DNA of 64,000 nucleotides from Zunongwangia atlantica 22II14-10F7 (GCF_002094855.1 NZ_ARYN01000001.1:186001-250000); one strand, 5' to 3'. Counted from the first letter of the stretch, positions 33,685 through 42,798 are shown. Translations and numbers: made by a program. The notes: a model not told the origin generated them from the letters alone.

Positions 33685-36057
33685 ATGATTAGAAAGATAA
33701 CAATACTATTTGTACTTCTCGTTTCATTTGAAAGTGTTGCACAAGTAGGAACCAACGGACAAGATAGAAAAGAAGAAGGACGACCTATTCAAGAGTATAA
33801 CCTTACCATTGAAGAAAATAAAATGACGCTTGGTGGTGTTACTGCTAATGCAATGACTATCAATGGAGGTATCCCTGGGCCTGTTTTGGAATTTAATGAA
33901 GGAGACCTTGCTATAATCAACGTAACCAATAAAATGGATGAAGAAACTTCAGTGCATTGGCACGGATTGATACTTCCCAATTTTTACGACGGGGTTCCAT
34001 ATTTAACTACCCCACCGATTGAGCCAGGAACAACTTTCCAATACAGGATTCCAATCAACCAATCGGGAACATATTGGTACCATTCCCACACAATGCTACA
34101 AGAACAAAAAGGTGTTTATGGGTCTATTATCATTCATCCAAAAGAGAAAACCTTGGAATATGATAAAGATTTAGTCGTGGTATTATCAGATTGGACAAAC
34201 GAAAAACCAATGAATGTATTACGTAACCTTAAAAGAGGAAACGAATGGTATCAAGTAAAAAAAGGAACAGCAGTACCTTTAAGTAGAGTAATAAAAGAAG
34301 GTGCATTAGGAGCACAATTCAAATTTTGGCGAGACAGAATGGAAGGTGCAGATATTGCAGACATTTATTATCCCACATTTTTGTCCAATGGTAAAAAATT
34401 GGTAGAGTACCCAGAATTTAAACCAGGAGAAAAAGTAAGGCTTCGTTTTATCAATGCATCGGCATCTACCTATTATTGGATGGATTTCGGAGGAGGTAAC
34501 CCAATGTTGGTTTCCAGTGATGGTGTTGACGTGCAACCCGTTTCCAAAAGCAGATTTCTCTTTGGCATAGCCGAAACGTATGATGTAATTGTAACTATTC
34601 CAGAAGGAACTATTGAAATTACTGCCACAGCACAAGACGGCTCTGGTAATACCTCAATTCGTTTGGGTAGTGGCAAACTTTATCCAGCTAAAAGAATTGA
34701 CAGACCTAGTAAAATAGAGATGATGAAGCAAATGGCCAAAATGGATATGAAAATGGGAGCACCTGCAATGGTTGGAAACAAGAAGAAGAATACACCCGAA
34801 GTTTTAATGCAGAAGTACGGAATGAAGATGAATATGAAGGACGGCGAGATGAAAATGGGGAACGATAAGATGTCGATGAAAGATGGCAAAATGAATGACC
34901 AAATGGATATGAAGATGGATGATACAATGGGAATGAAAAAAGACCCGATGTCAATGAGCCATAATGGAGCATCAAATAAAATGGAAGGTCATATGCACAA
35001 TATGCCAATGATGCAGAAGGATTCTACTTCTTTTGATTATGAGGAGCGAAAGACATACTTCAACTATGATTTTTTAGAGGCAAAAGAAAAAACTGAATTT
35101 AAGGCAGATTTACCAGTAAATGAAGTGTTGCTTAACCTAACAGGTAATATGAATCGCTATGTATGGAGTATGAATGGGGTTCCATTATCAGAAACCGATA
35201 AGATAAATATAAAAGGAGGCGAGGTAACCAGAATTACATTAAATAACCTGACTATGATGCACCATCCAATGCACTTGCACGGTCATTACTTCAGGGTCAT
35301 TAATGAAAAAGGAGAACGTTCCCCATTAAAGCATACCGTGAACGTACCACCAATGCAGAAAGTTATTATTGAATTTTATAACGAAGAGTATGGCGATTGG
35401 TTTTTTCATTGCCACATATTGTACCATATGATGGGTGGTATGGCAAGAGTGTTTAGTTACGATACCCCAAGGGATGATAGAATGAAAGATTATCCAGTTC
35501 AGAAACTTATTGATGAGACAGACCATTATTATTCGTGGGGATTGGCTCGTGCAGGTTCAAATTTTAATGAACTCTTTTTAACGTCGAGCAATATCCGAAA
35601 TGAATTTGGTTTGAGAACAGAGTTCGATTACGACCAAAATCTTGAAGCCGAAATAAGTTATAATAGGTATCTGAACGATTGGGTACGTGTTTATGCAGGA
35701 GTAAATACCGAAACGTCAACACCAGATTCTTACGATACATTTAATACCGTAGGATTGGTTGGTGTAAAGTATTTTACGCCTTATAGATTTAATGTAGATG
35801 TGAGTATGGACCATCAGCTACGCCCAAGAATACGTTTGGACAGAGAATTATTGATTTTTCCAAGAATTTTTTTGGAAGGCGAATACGAATACAGAGCAGA
35901 TTTTGGATGGGTCAATGATTTAGAGAATAATAAATCATTTGAAAGCGAAACACAATGGTTGGTAGGGGTTGCATACATTCTTTCGCGCAATTTTTCAATC
36001 CAAGCTAACTACAATAACCGATATGGATTGGGTGGTGGACTATTAGCAAGATTTTAA
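33685..36057 (+). CDS. Multicopper oxidase fused to a CopB-like outer-membrane barrel
   Basis: 790 residues with a signal peptide. Residues 30-610 are a multicopper oxidase (CopA/CueO type) with the four copper-ligand blocks HWHGLILPNF, HSHTM, HPMHLHGHYF and HCHILYHMMGG. Inserted at about residues 350-450 is a Met-rich stretch (clusters of MKM, MSM and MDM) fitting copper capture. After residue 610, a segment starting YYSWGLARAGSNFNELFL and ending in the beta-strand YNNRYGLGGGLLARF resembles the PcoB/CopB barrel. The enzyme oxidises Cu(I) in the periplasm; the barrel would tie it to the outer membrane. It is the fourth gene of the plus-strand set, 48 bases after tolC. Confidence 0.93.
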   Translation: MIRKITILFVLLVSFESVAQVGTNGQDRKEEGRPIQEYNLTIEENKMTLGGVTANAMTINGGIPGPVLEFNEGDLAIINVTNKMDEETSVHWHGLILPNFYDGVPYLTTPPIEPGTTFQYRIPINQSGTYWYHSHTMLQEQKGVYGSIIIHPKEKTLEYDKDLVVVLSDWTNEKPMNVLRNLKRGNEWYQVKKGTAVPLSRVIKEGALGAQFKFWRDRMEGADIADIYYPTFLSNGKKLVEYPEFKPGEKVRLRFINASASTYYWMDFGGGNPMLVSSDGVDVQPVSKSRFLFGIAETYDVIVTIPEGTIEITATAQDGSGNTSIRLGSGKLYPAKRIDRPSKIEMMKQMAKMDMKMGAPAMVGNKKKNTPEVLMQKYGMKMNMKDGEMKMGNDKMSMKDGKMNDQMDMKMDDTMGMKKDPMSMSHNGASNKMEGHMHNMPMMQKDSTSFDYEERKTYFNYDFLEAKEKTEFKADLPVNEVLLNLTGNMNRYVWSMNGVPLSETDKINIKGGEVTRITLNNLTMMHHPMHLHGHYFRVINEKGERSPLKHTVNVPPMQKVIIEFYNEEYGDWFFHCHILYHMMGGMARVFSYDTPRDDRMKDYPVQKLIDETDHYYSWGLARAGSNFNELFLTSSNIRNEFGLRTEFDYDQNLEAEISYNRYLNDWVRVYAGVNTETSTPDSYDTFNTVGLVGVKYFTPYRFNVDVSMDHQLRPRIRLDRELLIFPRIFLEGEYEYRADFGWVNDLENNKSFESETQWLVGVAYILSRNFSIQANYNNRYGLGGGLLARF

Positions 36058-36078
36058 ACAACTAAAAATTAAAAAAAG

Positions 36079-36465
36079 ATGAACTATTATTTTAATAAAA
36101 CAATCAATGGAACCTTCGAAGAGGTCATAGAGAAAGTGACACAAGGATTAAAGGAAGAAGGTTTTGGAATCCTTACAGAAATTGATGTAACAGAAACACT
36201 AAAGAAAAAACTGGATATAGACTTTAAAAAGTATAGGATACTCGGAGCTTGTAATCCGCCCTATGCACATAAAGCTTTGCAAGCAGAAGATAAAATTGGA
36301 ACGATGTTGCCCTGCAATGTCATAGTACAGGAAATCGAAGCAGGTATCATTGAAGTTGCGGCCGTAAACCCAATGGCTTCAATGCAAGCTGTAAAAAATG
36401 AAAAATTGAATGAGGTAGCCAGCGAAATAACTGCAATGTTGGAAAACGTCATTGAAAAATTATAA
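36079..36465 (+). CDS. DUF302 domain protein
   Basis: 128 residues matching the DUF302 fold: a VIEKVTQGLKEEGFGILTEIDV N-terminal repeat, KYRILGACNPPYAHKALQAE with conserved ACNPP, and LPCNVIVQEIEAGIIEVAAVNPM. No signal peptide. DUF302 proteins are small and frequent in metal and sulphur gene sets; the function is unsettled, with a CNPP Cys and the second LPCN Cys as plausible ligands. It is placed 21 bases after the oxidase gene. Confidence 0.9.
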   Translation: MNYYFNKTINGTFEEVIEKVTQGLKEEGFGILTEIDVTETLKKKLDIDFKKYRILGACNPPYAHKALQAEDKIGTMLPCNVIVQEIEAGIIEVAAVNPMASMQAVKNEKLNEVASEITAMLENVIEKL

Positions 36466-36522
36466 GACACTATAAAAAGGCAGTAATAATAATTAATAAA
36501 CACAAACTTAAATTAAAACAAA

Positions 36523-37125
36523 ATGAGCAAATTAAAATCAACATTAGGTATAGTTGCGATAGCATTCATAACCTTAACAGTAATGTCTTGTAAAGACAAC
36601 AGCAAAGAACAAAATAGCACGGATGGAGACCATTCAGAAATGAACCACGATAACAGTGATGGTCATCACGACGGCGAAAAGAGGGAAATGGCAATGGGTG
36701 GAGATAGTAATACACAAGCGGTATTAAATGACTATTTCAACTTAAAGAATGCCTTGGTGGGAGATGATAATGGCAAAGCCAAAGAACTTGGGGCAACCCT
36801 AGCAACATCCTTAGGAAATTTTGACGCCTCACAATATAACGATACCCAGCAATCGGAATTAAAGGATATTGTAGAGGATGCAGTTGAACACGCAGAACAC
36901 ATTTCAGAAAGTGATATAGCACACCAGCGCGAACATTTTAAAGTTTTAAGTAAAGATGTTATAGATATGGTTGCTATAACAGGAGCAGAGATGAAGCTTT
37001 ACGAGCAGTTTTGCCCTATGTATGATGGCGGTACAGCTTGGCTAAGTACTAAAGAGGAAGTGCGCAATCCATACTATGGTAGTCAAATGTTAAAATGCGG
37101 CAAAGTACAACGTGAAATTAACTAA
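36523..37125 (+). CDS. DUF3347 lipoprotein
   Basis: 200 residues with a lipoprotein signal ([20 protein letters not shown]; Cys acylated), then an acidic His-rich linker ([19 protein letters not shown]) and the DUF3347 domain: helices beginning [38 protein letters not shown], and a Cys/Met terminal loop, [13 protein letters not shown] and LKCGKV. The FCPM...CGKV cysteines probably hold copper. The stop is followed immediately by the haem-binding gene (TAAATG). A closely related protein is encoded at 37602-38162, and the domain recurs at the end of the CusB-like protein. Confidence 0.9.
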   Translation: MSKLKSTLGIVAIAFITLTVMSCKDNSKEQNSTDGDHSEMNHDNSDGHHDGEKREMAMGGDSNTQAVLNDYFNLKNALVGDDNGKAKELGATLATSLGNFDASQYNDTQQSELKDIVEDAVEHAEHISESDIAHQREHFKVLSKDVIDMVAITGAEMKLYEQFCPMYDGGTAWLSTKEEVRNPYYGSQMLKCGKVQREIN

Positions 37126-37578
37126 ATGAAAATTGTAAAGATTATAGCAATAGTACTACTGGTAGCGTTCGTGGGAATTCAATTTATTCCGACTACACGC
37201 AATCAAAGTGATACTGTACCGTCAACTGATTTTATGCTGGTCAATAATGTACCAGAAACTATTCAAAAAAAGTTACAGGTATCCTGCTATGATTGCCACA
37301 GCAATAATACTCAATACCCTTGGTATAATAAGATTCAACCTGTTGCTTGGTTTTTGGAAGACCATATTAAAGAAGGAAAAGCTGAACTTAATTTCAACGA
37401 ATGGGATTCATTATCCAGCCGAAGAAAAGCAAGTAAGTTAAGGTCTATTATCAAGCAGATTGAAAATGGCGAAATGCCTTTGGATTCTTACACTTTGATA
37501 CATAGTGAGGCAACATTTACAGAAGCTGAAGCAGAAGAGTTAATCAATTTTATCACACAATTAAAAGATAGTTTATAA
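37126..37578 (+). CDS. Haem-binding domain protein (cytochrome c-like)
   Basis: 150 residues with an N-terminal hydrophobic signal anchor ([19 protein letters not shown]) and the haem c motif [20 protein letters not shown] (CYDCH at about residues 52-56), in the pattern of the haem_bd family. A Met-containing [12 protein letters not shown] segment could supply the distal ligand. It sits between two DUF3347 genes with no gap to the first, suggesting electron transfer linked to copper oxidation in the periplasm. Confidence 0.88.
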   Translation: MKIVKIIAIVLLVAFVGIQFIPTTRNQSDTVPSTDFMLVNNVPETIQKKLQVSCYDCHSNNTQYPWYNKIQPVAWFLEDHIKEGKAELNFNEWDSLSSRRKASKLRSIIKQIENGEMPLDSYTLIHSEATFTEAEAEELINFITQLKDSL

Positions 37579-37601
37579 ACAATAATTTAAAAGTAATTAA
37601 A

Positions 37602-38162
37602 ATGAAAAATTTAAAAATGAGTATTGCAGCAATGCTATTGTTAGCAGTTTCTTTTACCAATGCACAGGAAAAAGAAAAAATGAACCACGATCACGGAGAT
37701 ATGAAAATGGACCATAGCAAAATGATGAATAAAAATAGTGACGCAAAAGCAGAAGCTATTTTAAGTGATTACTTTAATTTAAAAGATGCTTTAGTTGCGG
37801 ACGATACAAAAAAGGCAGCACAAGCAGGAACAAAATTGGTAGCCACTCTTAAAGCATTTGATACGGACAGTTATTCAAAAGAAAATCAAGAAGAATTAGA
37901 AGACATTATAGAAGATGCCGTAGAGCACGCCGAGCATATTTCTGAAAGTGCCATAGACCACCAACGCGAGCACTTTAAAACGTTAAGTAAGGATATTACT
38001 GATATGGTAGCTATTACGGGTACAAAAAGCACGTTATACGAGCAATTTTGCCCAATGTATGATAAGGGTAGTGCGTGGTTGAGTACAAGTAAAGAAGTGA
38101 AAAATCCATATTACGGCAGTAGAATGCTTAAATGCGGAAAAGTTCAAAAGACTATTCAATAG
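37602..38162 (+). CDS. DUF3347 protein (second copy)
   Basis: 186 residues with a cleavable signal peptide ([22 protein letters not shown]) in place of the lipobox of its neighbour, a short His/Met-rich linker ([15 protein letters not shown]) and a DUF3347 domain: [37 protein letters not shown] and terminal [19 protein letters not shown]. More than half of the domain agrees with the 36523-37125 product, so these arose by duplication. Confidence 0.9.
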   Translation: MKNLKMSIAAMLLLAVSFTNAQEKEKMNHDHGDMKMDHSKMMNKNSDAKAEAILSDYFNLKDALVADDTKKAAQAGTKLVATLKAFDTDSYSKENQEELEDIIEDAVEHAEHISESAIDHQREHFKTLSKDITDMVAITGTKSTLYEQFCPMYDKGSAWLSTSKEVKNPYYGSRMLKCGKVQKTIQ

Positions 38163-38255
38163 ATAATCCTTTGTTTAAAAAATATTTTCAATGTTCTGGT
38201 TTATTAGTTAACAGAAGGTTGTAAAATGATAAAGATATCTGAATAGTTTTTAAGT

Positions 38256-38525
38256 CCTGTCCTGGGAAGGAAAACAATGTTGATGGTTAGTGTTAGTTCC
38301 TTCCCTAGTCAGGCACAACGAATTTTGAAAAAGAAAAGTTGATTTGGTTAATAGCAGCCTGCACAAGGGAGAGGGATTAAACCCTTAAAATAATAACATC
38401 TCTCTTCCTATGTCAGACAATTAAAAATTTATGATGAAGAGAAGTTTAGTGAAGAGTACTTGATTGTGAGGGGTAAACATTTTGGTTGGTTTATTGGTTA
38501 ATAAAGGTTGCCTCTCATTTTCAAG
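38256..38525 (+). repeat. Array of three imperfect hairpin units
   Basis: In a gene-free stretch (38163-38568) three inverted repeats follow one another at about 100-base spacing. Unit A: arms 38256-38272 and 38297-38313, 14 of 17 positions pair. Unit B: arms 38359-38376 and 38399-38416, 12 pairs plus two wobbles of 18. Unit C: arms 38459-38471 and 38511-38525, weaker. The spacers after A and B share GTCAG-n-CA and AAGAGAAGTT-like segments. No T-run follows, so they are not terminators. Confidence 0.45.
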
Positions 38526-38568
38526 TATTATTTAAAGGATTTTGCATATAAAAAAGGATGATATAACA

Positions 38569-38703
38569 ATGAAAGAGTGTTGCAAAGACGGGTGTCAAAA
38601 TACAACTGAAAAGTCTGTAATTAGAAAATGGTTCAATTACATAATATATACCATACTAATCTTAATAGTTGGTGGTGCTTTGGCGCTTCAATTATTTAGT
38701 TAA
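38569..38703 (+). CDS. Short membrane protein with Cys-rich start (44 residues)
   Basis: A short ORF starting ATG at 38569 encodes MKECCKDGCQNTT, a charged turn and one hydrophobic helix (YIIYTILILIVGGALALQLF). The CC/C start could bind metal. It has no family I recognise, but the balanced composition and helix fit a real small membrane protein, and it lies in the direction of the operon. Confidence 0.5.
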   Translation: MKECCKDGCQNTTEKSVIRKWFNYIIYTILILIVGGALALQLFS

Positions 38704-38718
38704 GGAAATAAATTGAAA

Positions 38719-38926
38719 ATGACTAAAGTGAACACAATAGAAAAATCTGAAAACACAGGGTTTTACAAACAACTATTTAGGGTTCTTTAAAAATAAGGGT
38801 GTTGAAAGTACGATGAGCGGGATGGCACCTAAAAGCCCATTGCTTGAAAAGATTTTAAAGTATGTTGCCTATATCTGTTACGTCTGGTTGGTAGGTGGAA
38901 TAATTGTCAAATATTTTGTGAATTAA
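38719..38926 (+). pseudogene. Small membrane-protein gene with an apparent frameshift
   Basis: One frame from ATG 38719 reads MTKVNTIEKSENTGFYKQLFR and then soon stops (38788-38790). A second frame, open from before 38780, continues FFKNKGVESTMSGMAPKSPLLE and a hydrophobic helix (ILKYVAYICYVWLVGGIIVKYF) to the stop at 38924. Joined by one base change near 38775-38785 they would make a natural-looking protein of about 67 residues. An intact alternative is a 37-residue ORF from ATG 38813. Either a true frameshift or a sequencing error. Confidence 0.45.
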
Positions 38927-38938
38927 ATTATAGAAAGT

Positions 38939-39649
38939 ATGGTCAACAGAAAGACAGCAAAATGGATTCGAAAAGCGCACCGATACTTGGGTATATTCCT
39001 CGGCATTCAGTTCTTGATGTGGACTATCAGCGGAATGTATTTTAGCTGGACGGACATTGATGAAATACACGGCGACCAGTTCAAAAAAGAAAAGCCACGG
39101 CAAACTGCTTTTTCCAACCTATTGGGGACTGAGCAATTAGCGAGTGAAGAACCAATCCAAACACTAAAATTATTGGAAATAGCCAATGAGCCGTACTATT
39201 GGATTAACGAAGCTAATTTATTTAGTGCTAAAACGGGAAATGAAAAAAATGGTATTACTAAAGCTGAAGCAAAACAGGTAGCCAATAGATATATGCTGCC
39301 CGATTTGGAAATAAGGGGTATAAAACGAATTGAGAAAGTAGATGCACATCACGAATACCGTGGTCGTCCATTACCAGCCTATGAGATTTCATATAAAACC
39401 CCACAAAACTTGAAGGCTTATGTCGCCATAGAAAATGGTGCATTTCAGACCGTTCGTCATAGAAACTGGCGCTGGTTCGATTTTTTGTGGATGAACCACA
39501 CTATGGACTATCAAGGCAGGGACAACTTTAATACCATAATCCTGCGGGCGTTTTCATTGTTAGGGTTAATTACAGTATTAAGTGGGTTCTTACTTTGGTA
39601 CATATCGTCGCCCACAATTAGAAAATTGGTTAAAAAGAAACGAAAATAA
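38939..39649 (+). CDS. PepSY domain membrane protein
   Basis: 236 residues. An N-terminal membrane helix with the PepSY-TM signature KAHRYLGIFLGIQFLMWTISGMYFS, a periplasmic PepSY-like region (about 60-180) including AEAKQVANRYMLPDLEI and RPLPAYEISY, and a C-terminal helix (TIILRAFSLLGLITVLSGFLLWYI). Such proteins with a YHRY-like motif occur in iron and copper gene sets as possible reductase or inhibitor subunits. It follows the small frameshifted ORF by 12 bases. Confidence 0.87.
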   Translation: MVNRKTAKWIRKAHRYLGIFLGIQFLMWTISGMYFSWTDIDEIHGDQFKKEKPRQTAFSNLLGTEQLASEEPIQTLKLLEIANEPYYWINEANLFSAKTGNEKNGITKAEAKQVANRYMLPDLEIRGIKRIEKVDAHHEYRGRPLPAYEISYKTPQNLKAYVAIENGAFQTVRHRNWRWFDFLWMNHTMDYQGRDNFNTIILRAFSLLGLITVLSGFLLWYISSPTIRKLVKKKRK

Positions 39650-39671
39650 GTAACACTAAAACCAACATAAA

Positions 39672-40154
39672 ATGGAAAATTCAAATCAAAATTCAAAGAA
39701 AAACAACTACACAAAATTTGTAGGTATGCTCGTGGCATCCTTCATAGCAATGTACGTTACAATGTACTTAAACTCTTATGAAATTGACCACGTCTATTTT
39801 AGTCTTACCCGATTTTATATGAGCTGTTTGGGTATTGCCGCTATGGCCATTATTATGTTTGTAACAATGCGTAATATGTACCAAAACAAAAAGAAAAATA
39901 TAGCAATTGTTCTTGGAAGTATTGTTCTATTTGGTGGCGCGTTAGGCCTTGTGAGGGCACAGGCCCCAATTATTGGCGATGTGCACTATATGAAAGCTAT
40001 GATTCCGCATCACTCTATCGCCATTTTAACCAGTAAGCGAGCGGATATACAAGACCCGGAAGTGAAGAAATTAGCAGATGATATAATTAAAGCACAAGAA
40101 AAGGAAATTGCAGAAATGAAAGCAATGATTAAACGATTAGAAAATAACAAATAA
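39672..40154 (+). CDS. DUF305-like membrane-attached protein
   Basis: 160 residues with three hydrophobic helices (about 15-35, 45-62 and 75-92) and a C-terminal soluble part carrying YMKAMIPHHSIAILTSKRADI and LADDIIKAQEKEIAEMKAMIKRL, the DUF305 signature with the HH pair and Met/Glu-rich helix. DUF305 proteins are found with copper-resistance loci and are thought to bind copper. It lies 22 bases after the PepSY gene and 11 before the CusB gene. Confidence 0.88.
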   Translation: MENSNQNSKKNNYTKFVGMLVASFIAMYVTMYLNSYEIDHVYFSLTRFYMSCLGIAAMAIIMFVTMRNMYQNKKKNIAIVLGSIVLFGGALGLVRAQAPIIGDVHYMKAMIPHHSIAILTSKRADIQDPEVKKLADDIIKAQEKEIAEMKAMIKRLENNK

Positions 40155-40165
40155 AAACAAAGACA

Positions 40166-41968
40166 ATGAAAAAAAACATCATTTATATAGGTATTGCCTT
40201 GATTGTTGGCCTTCTAGGTGGCTTTCTACTGTTCGGTGGAGATTCTACTGATAAGGCAACAAATAGTGCTAAAGACAATCACGAACATTCAGAAGAAATT
40301 GCTACTAATCAAATGTGGACCTGTTCTATGCACCCACAGATTATGCAACCAGAACCTGGCGACTGCCCAATATGTGGAATGGATTTAATTCCAGCTGAAT
40401 CGGGTGCCGATGGCCTCAATGCCAATGAAATTAAAATGACCGATAACGCAATGGCTCTAGCCAATATTCAAACGTCACTTGTGGGACAAGGACAAATAGG
40501 AAATAATTCCCTAAAATTATCTGGAAAGATAAAAGCAAATGAAGAGTCAAATGCCGTACAGGTCACATATTTTGGAGGAAGAATTGAAAAACTATACGTT
40601 AATTCAACAGGAGAACGTGTTGGCGCAGGACAACGCTTGGCAACTATTTATTCGCCAGAATTAGTTGCGGCACAACAAGAACTGCTTACCGCTTCATCAT
40701 TGAAAGAATCGCAACCAGAATTATATAAAGCTGTTAGAAACAAGCTCAAACTTTGGAAACTTTCAGAAAAGCAAATCAACGCCATAGAAAACTCTGGGAA
40801 AGTACAAGAAAACTTTCCTGTGTACGCAACCGTATCAGGAACGGTAACACAGAAAATGGTAGAAGAAGGTGACTATGTAAAACAAGGACAACCCTTATAC
40901 AAAATTGCCAATCTCAATACAGTATGGGCAGAATTTGATGCTTACGAAAACCAAATTGCGTCCTTAAAAGAAGGACAAACCATTAAAGTAACCACTAATG
41001 CCTATAGAAATGAAGTGTTTGACGCCAAGGTCTCGTTTATTGCCCCCTTATTAAACTCTGCTACAAGAACGGTGGTTGTGAGAGCTGTTTTACAAAATAA
41101 AAAAGACCTCTTTAAGCCGGGAATGTTTGTGGAAGGAAAAATCGAGGGTGCTCGAACGAGCACAGAGAACACCGTTTCTGTACCGTCAACGGCTGTTATG
41201 TGGACGGGCGAACGTTCTGTGGTCTATGTCAAAACAGACCCTAATAAAGCTGTTTTTGAGATGAAAGAAGTTTTATTGGGCAATGCCACTGGCGATAGTT
41301 ATACCGTTCTTGAAGGTTTAAAAAATGGAGATGAAGTGGTAACTAACGGCACATTTACCGTAGATGCTGCTGCACAGTTACAGGGCAAGAAAAGTATGAT
41401 GAACACGGCAGGAGGTAAGACAATGACTGGCCACGAAGGGCATTTGGGTATGCAAGGAAACAATACTGGGGATAATGTGGTGAATACAGACCATTCTGAA
41501 ATGAAAGAAAGGATAGCTGTTTCAAAGAAATTTCAAAATCAATTGAAGCAGGTTTTTGATGATTATATCCTTGTAAAAGATGCTTTGGTTAATGACGATG
41601 CTAAAAGTGCACAACAAGCAGGAAAGCAAATAATCCAATCCTTAAAAAATGTTGATATGAAGTTGCTGTCCGATGAAAAAGCACACAACCATTGGATGAC
41701 CATTCAAAAGGAACTAAAATCATCTGCAAATGCTATTGAGAACAGTTCAGACATAGCAGCACAAAGAGGGCATTTCAAGCATCTTTCGGCACATATGATA
41801 AGTGGTGTACAGCTTTTTGGGGTCAACCAAAATGTATATATCCAGTTTTGCCCAATGGCCAATAACAATAAAGGTGCCTATTGGATAAGTTTGGAAGAAG
41901 AAGTGCGAAATCCATATTATGGAGAGGCTATGTTAACCTGTGGAGAGGTAAAAGCAACTTTAAAATAA
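40166..41968 (+). CDS. cusB: CusB-like RND periplasmic adaptor with metal-binding N-terminus and DUF3347 C-terminus
   Basis: 600 residues. After an N-terminal membrane anchor comes a heavy-metal-binding domain (TCSMHPQIMQPEPGDCPICGMDLIP, near residues 50-75), then the membrane-fusion hairpin and lipoyl-type domains (VYATVSGTVTQKMVEEGDYVKQGQPLYKI), a beta-barrel and a DUF3347 domain at the end (residues about 455-600, with FCPMANNNKGAYWIS and LTCGEV). It bridges CusA in the inner membrane to the TolC partner. Fusion to DUF3347 repeats the domain of the two small genes upstream and suggests direct metal hand-over. It is the last gene of the efflux group. Confidence 0.93.
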   Translation: MKKNIIYIGIALIVGLLGGFLLFGGDSTDKATNSAKDNHEHSEEIATNQMWTCSMHPQIMQPEPGDCPICGMDLIPAESGADGLNANEIKMTDNAMALANIQTSLVGQGQIGNNSLKLSGKIKANEESNAVQVTYFGGRIEKLYVNSTGERVGAGQRLATIYSPELVAAQQELLTASSLKESQPELYKAVRNKLKLWKLSEKQINAIENSGKVQENFPVYATVSGTVTQKMVEEGDYVKQGQPLYKIANLNTVWAEFDAYENQIASLKEGQTIKVTTNAYRNEVFDAKVSFIAPLLNSATRTVVVRAVLQNKKDLFKPGMFVEGKIEGARTSTENTVSVPSTAVMWTGERSVVYVKTDPNKAVFEMKEVLLGNATGDSYTVLEGLKNGDEVVTNGTFTVDAAAQLQGKKSMMNTAGGKTMTGHEGHLGMQGNNTGDNVVNTDHSEMKERIAVSKKFQNQLKQVFDDYILVKDALVNDDAKSAQQAGKQIIQSLKNVDMKLLSDEKAHNHWMTIQKELKSSANAIENSSDIAAQRGHFKHLSAHMISGVQLFGVNQNVYIQFCPMANNNKGAYWISLEEEVRNPYYGEAMLTCGEVKATLK

Positions 41969-42041
41969 AACGAATTACGGATTAATCAAGTAATCTACAT
42001 AAGGCCAAAAAATAATCTTGGTTTTATAATGGCGAACGATA

Positions 42042-42218
42042 ATGAGTGAAAGCAGAAGAAATAGACGAAAAAATGAAAGGAAGAAGCATCAACCTAAAAG
42101 TAATATCACAAAAAAAGATAAAATTATAGCTTTTGTTGTGATAGTATTGATTTTTGTAATTGCTGCGATAGCTGCTGTTTACTATTCTTTACACAAATCT
42201 GGGTTAACCTTGTTTTAA
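42042..42218 (+). CDS. Small single-helix membrane protein (58 residues)
   Basis: Starts ATG 42042 and reads MSESRRNRRKNERKKHQP, followed by one hydrophobic helix (KIIAFVVIVLIFVIAAIAAVYY). The start is very basic, so the N-terminus should stay in the cytoplasm. The stop lies 13 bases before the regulator gene, with which it may be co-transcribed. No known family. Confidence 0.5.
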   Translation: MSESRRNRRKNERKKHQPKSNITKKDKIIAFVVIVLIFVIAAIAAVYYSLHKSGLTLF

Positions 42219-42231
42219 AGACAAGTATTAT

Positions 42232-42798
42232 ATGAGAGAGATTATCTATATTAAAAATATGGTCTGCCCAAGATGTATCTCGGCAGTATCCAATATTTTA
42301 AAACAACTTGAAATATCCTATGCTTCTATTAAATTGGGAGAAGTTAAATTAGTGTCAACATTAAATGCAAACACCAAAAAAGAGCTTTCCGAAGCCCTTC
42401 AAAATTCAGGTTTCAGTTTGATTGACGACCGTAAAAGTCAACTTATTGAGCAAATGAAAACTTTGGTTGTTGAGAAAATACATCATTCCAACGACGAAAC
42501 CGATTTAAAATGGGCAGATATTATAAGTGGTGAACTTAATTTGGATTACAAATATTTAAGTTCCCTATTCTCGTCAGTAGAAAGCATCACGTTTGAGCAA
42601 TATATCATCAACCAAAAAATTGAACGTATAAAAGAACTCATAGTTTACGATGAACTAACCTTAAGTGAAATAGCTTTTCAACTACATTATAGTAGCGTTG
42701 CATATTTAAGCAATCAGTTCAAGAAAATTACTGGGATGACACCTACGCAGTTCAAGAAATCTGTAGACAAAAACCGAAAATCCTTGGATGAGATTTAG
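42232..42798 (+). CDS. HMA-AraC fusion transcriptional regulator (copy 2)
   Basis: 188 residues with the same architecture as the product of 26658-27239: HMA-like N-terminal domain with KNMVCPRCISAVSNIL (CxxC at residues 10-13), a helical linker and a C-terminal AraC-type HTH: YIINQKIERIKELIVYDELT, LSEIAFQLHYSSVAYLSNQFKKITGMTPTQFKK. It probably senses copper through the HMA cysteines and controls the efflux genes upstream. The location, at the distal end of the plus-strand group, mirrors that of its paralogue on the other side. Confidence 0.85.
   Translation: MREIIYIKNMVCPRCISAVSNILKQLEISYASIKLGEVKLVSTLNANTKKELSEALQNSGFSLIDDRKSQLIEQMKTLVVEKIHHSNDETDLKWADIISGELNLDYKYLSSLFSSVESITFEQYIINQKIERIKELIVYDELTLSEIAFQLHYSSVAYLSNQFKKITGMTPTQFKKSVDKNRKSLDEI

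Noticed and set aside
38256-38525. Hairpin array as a CRISPR array
   Set aside because: The repeats are imperfect, about 100 bases apart, and there are no identical direct repeats or cas genes.
38256-38525. Hairpin array as integron attC sites
   Set aside because: Core RYYYAAC/GTTRRRY pairs could not be placed at the arm ends and no integrase or gene cassettes surround it.
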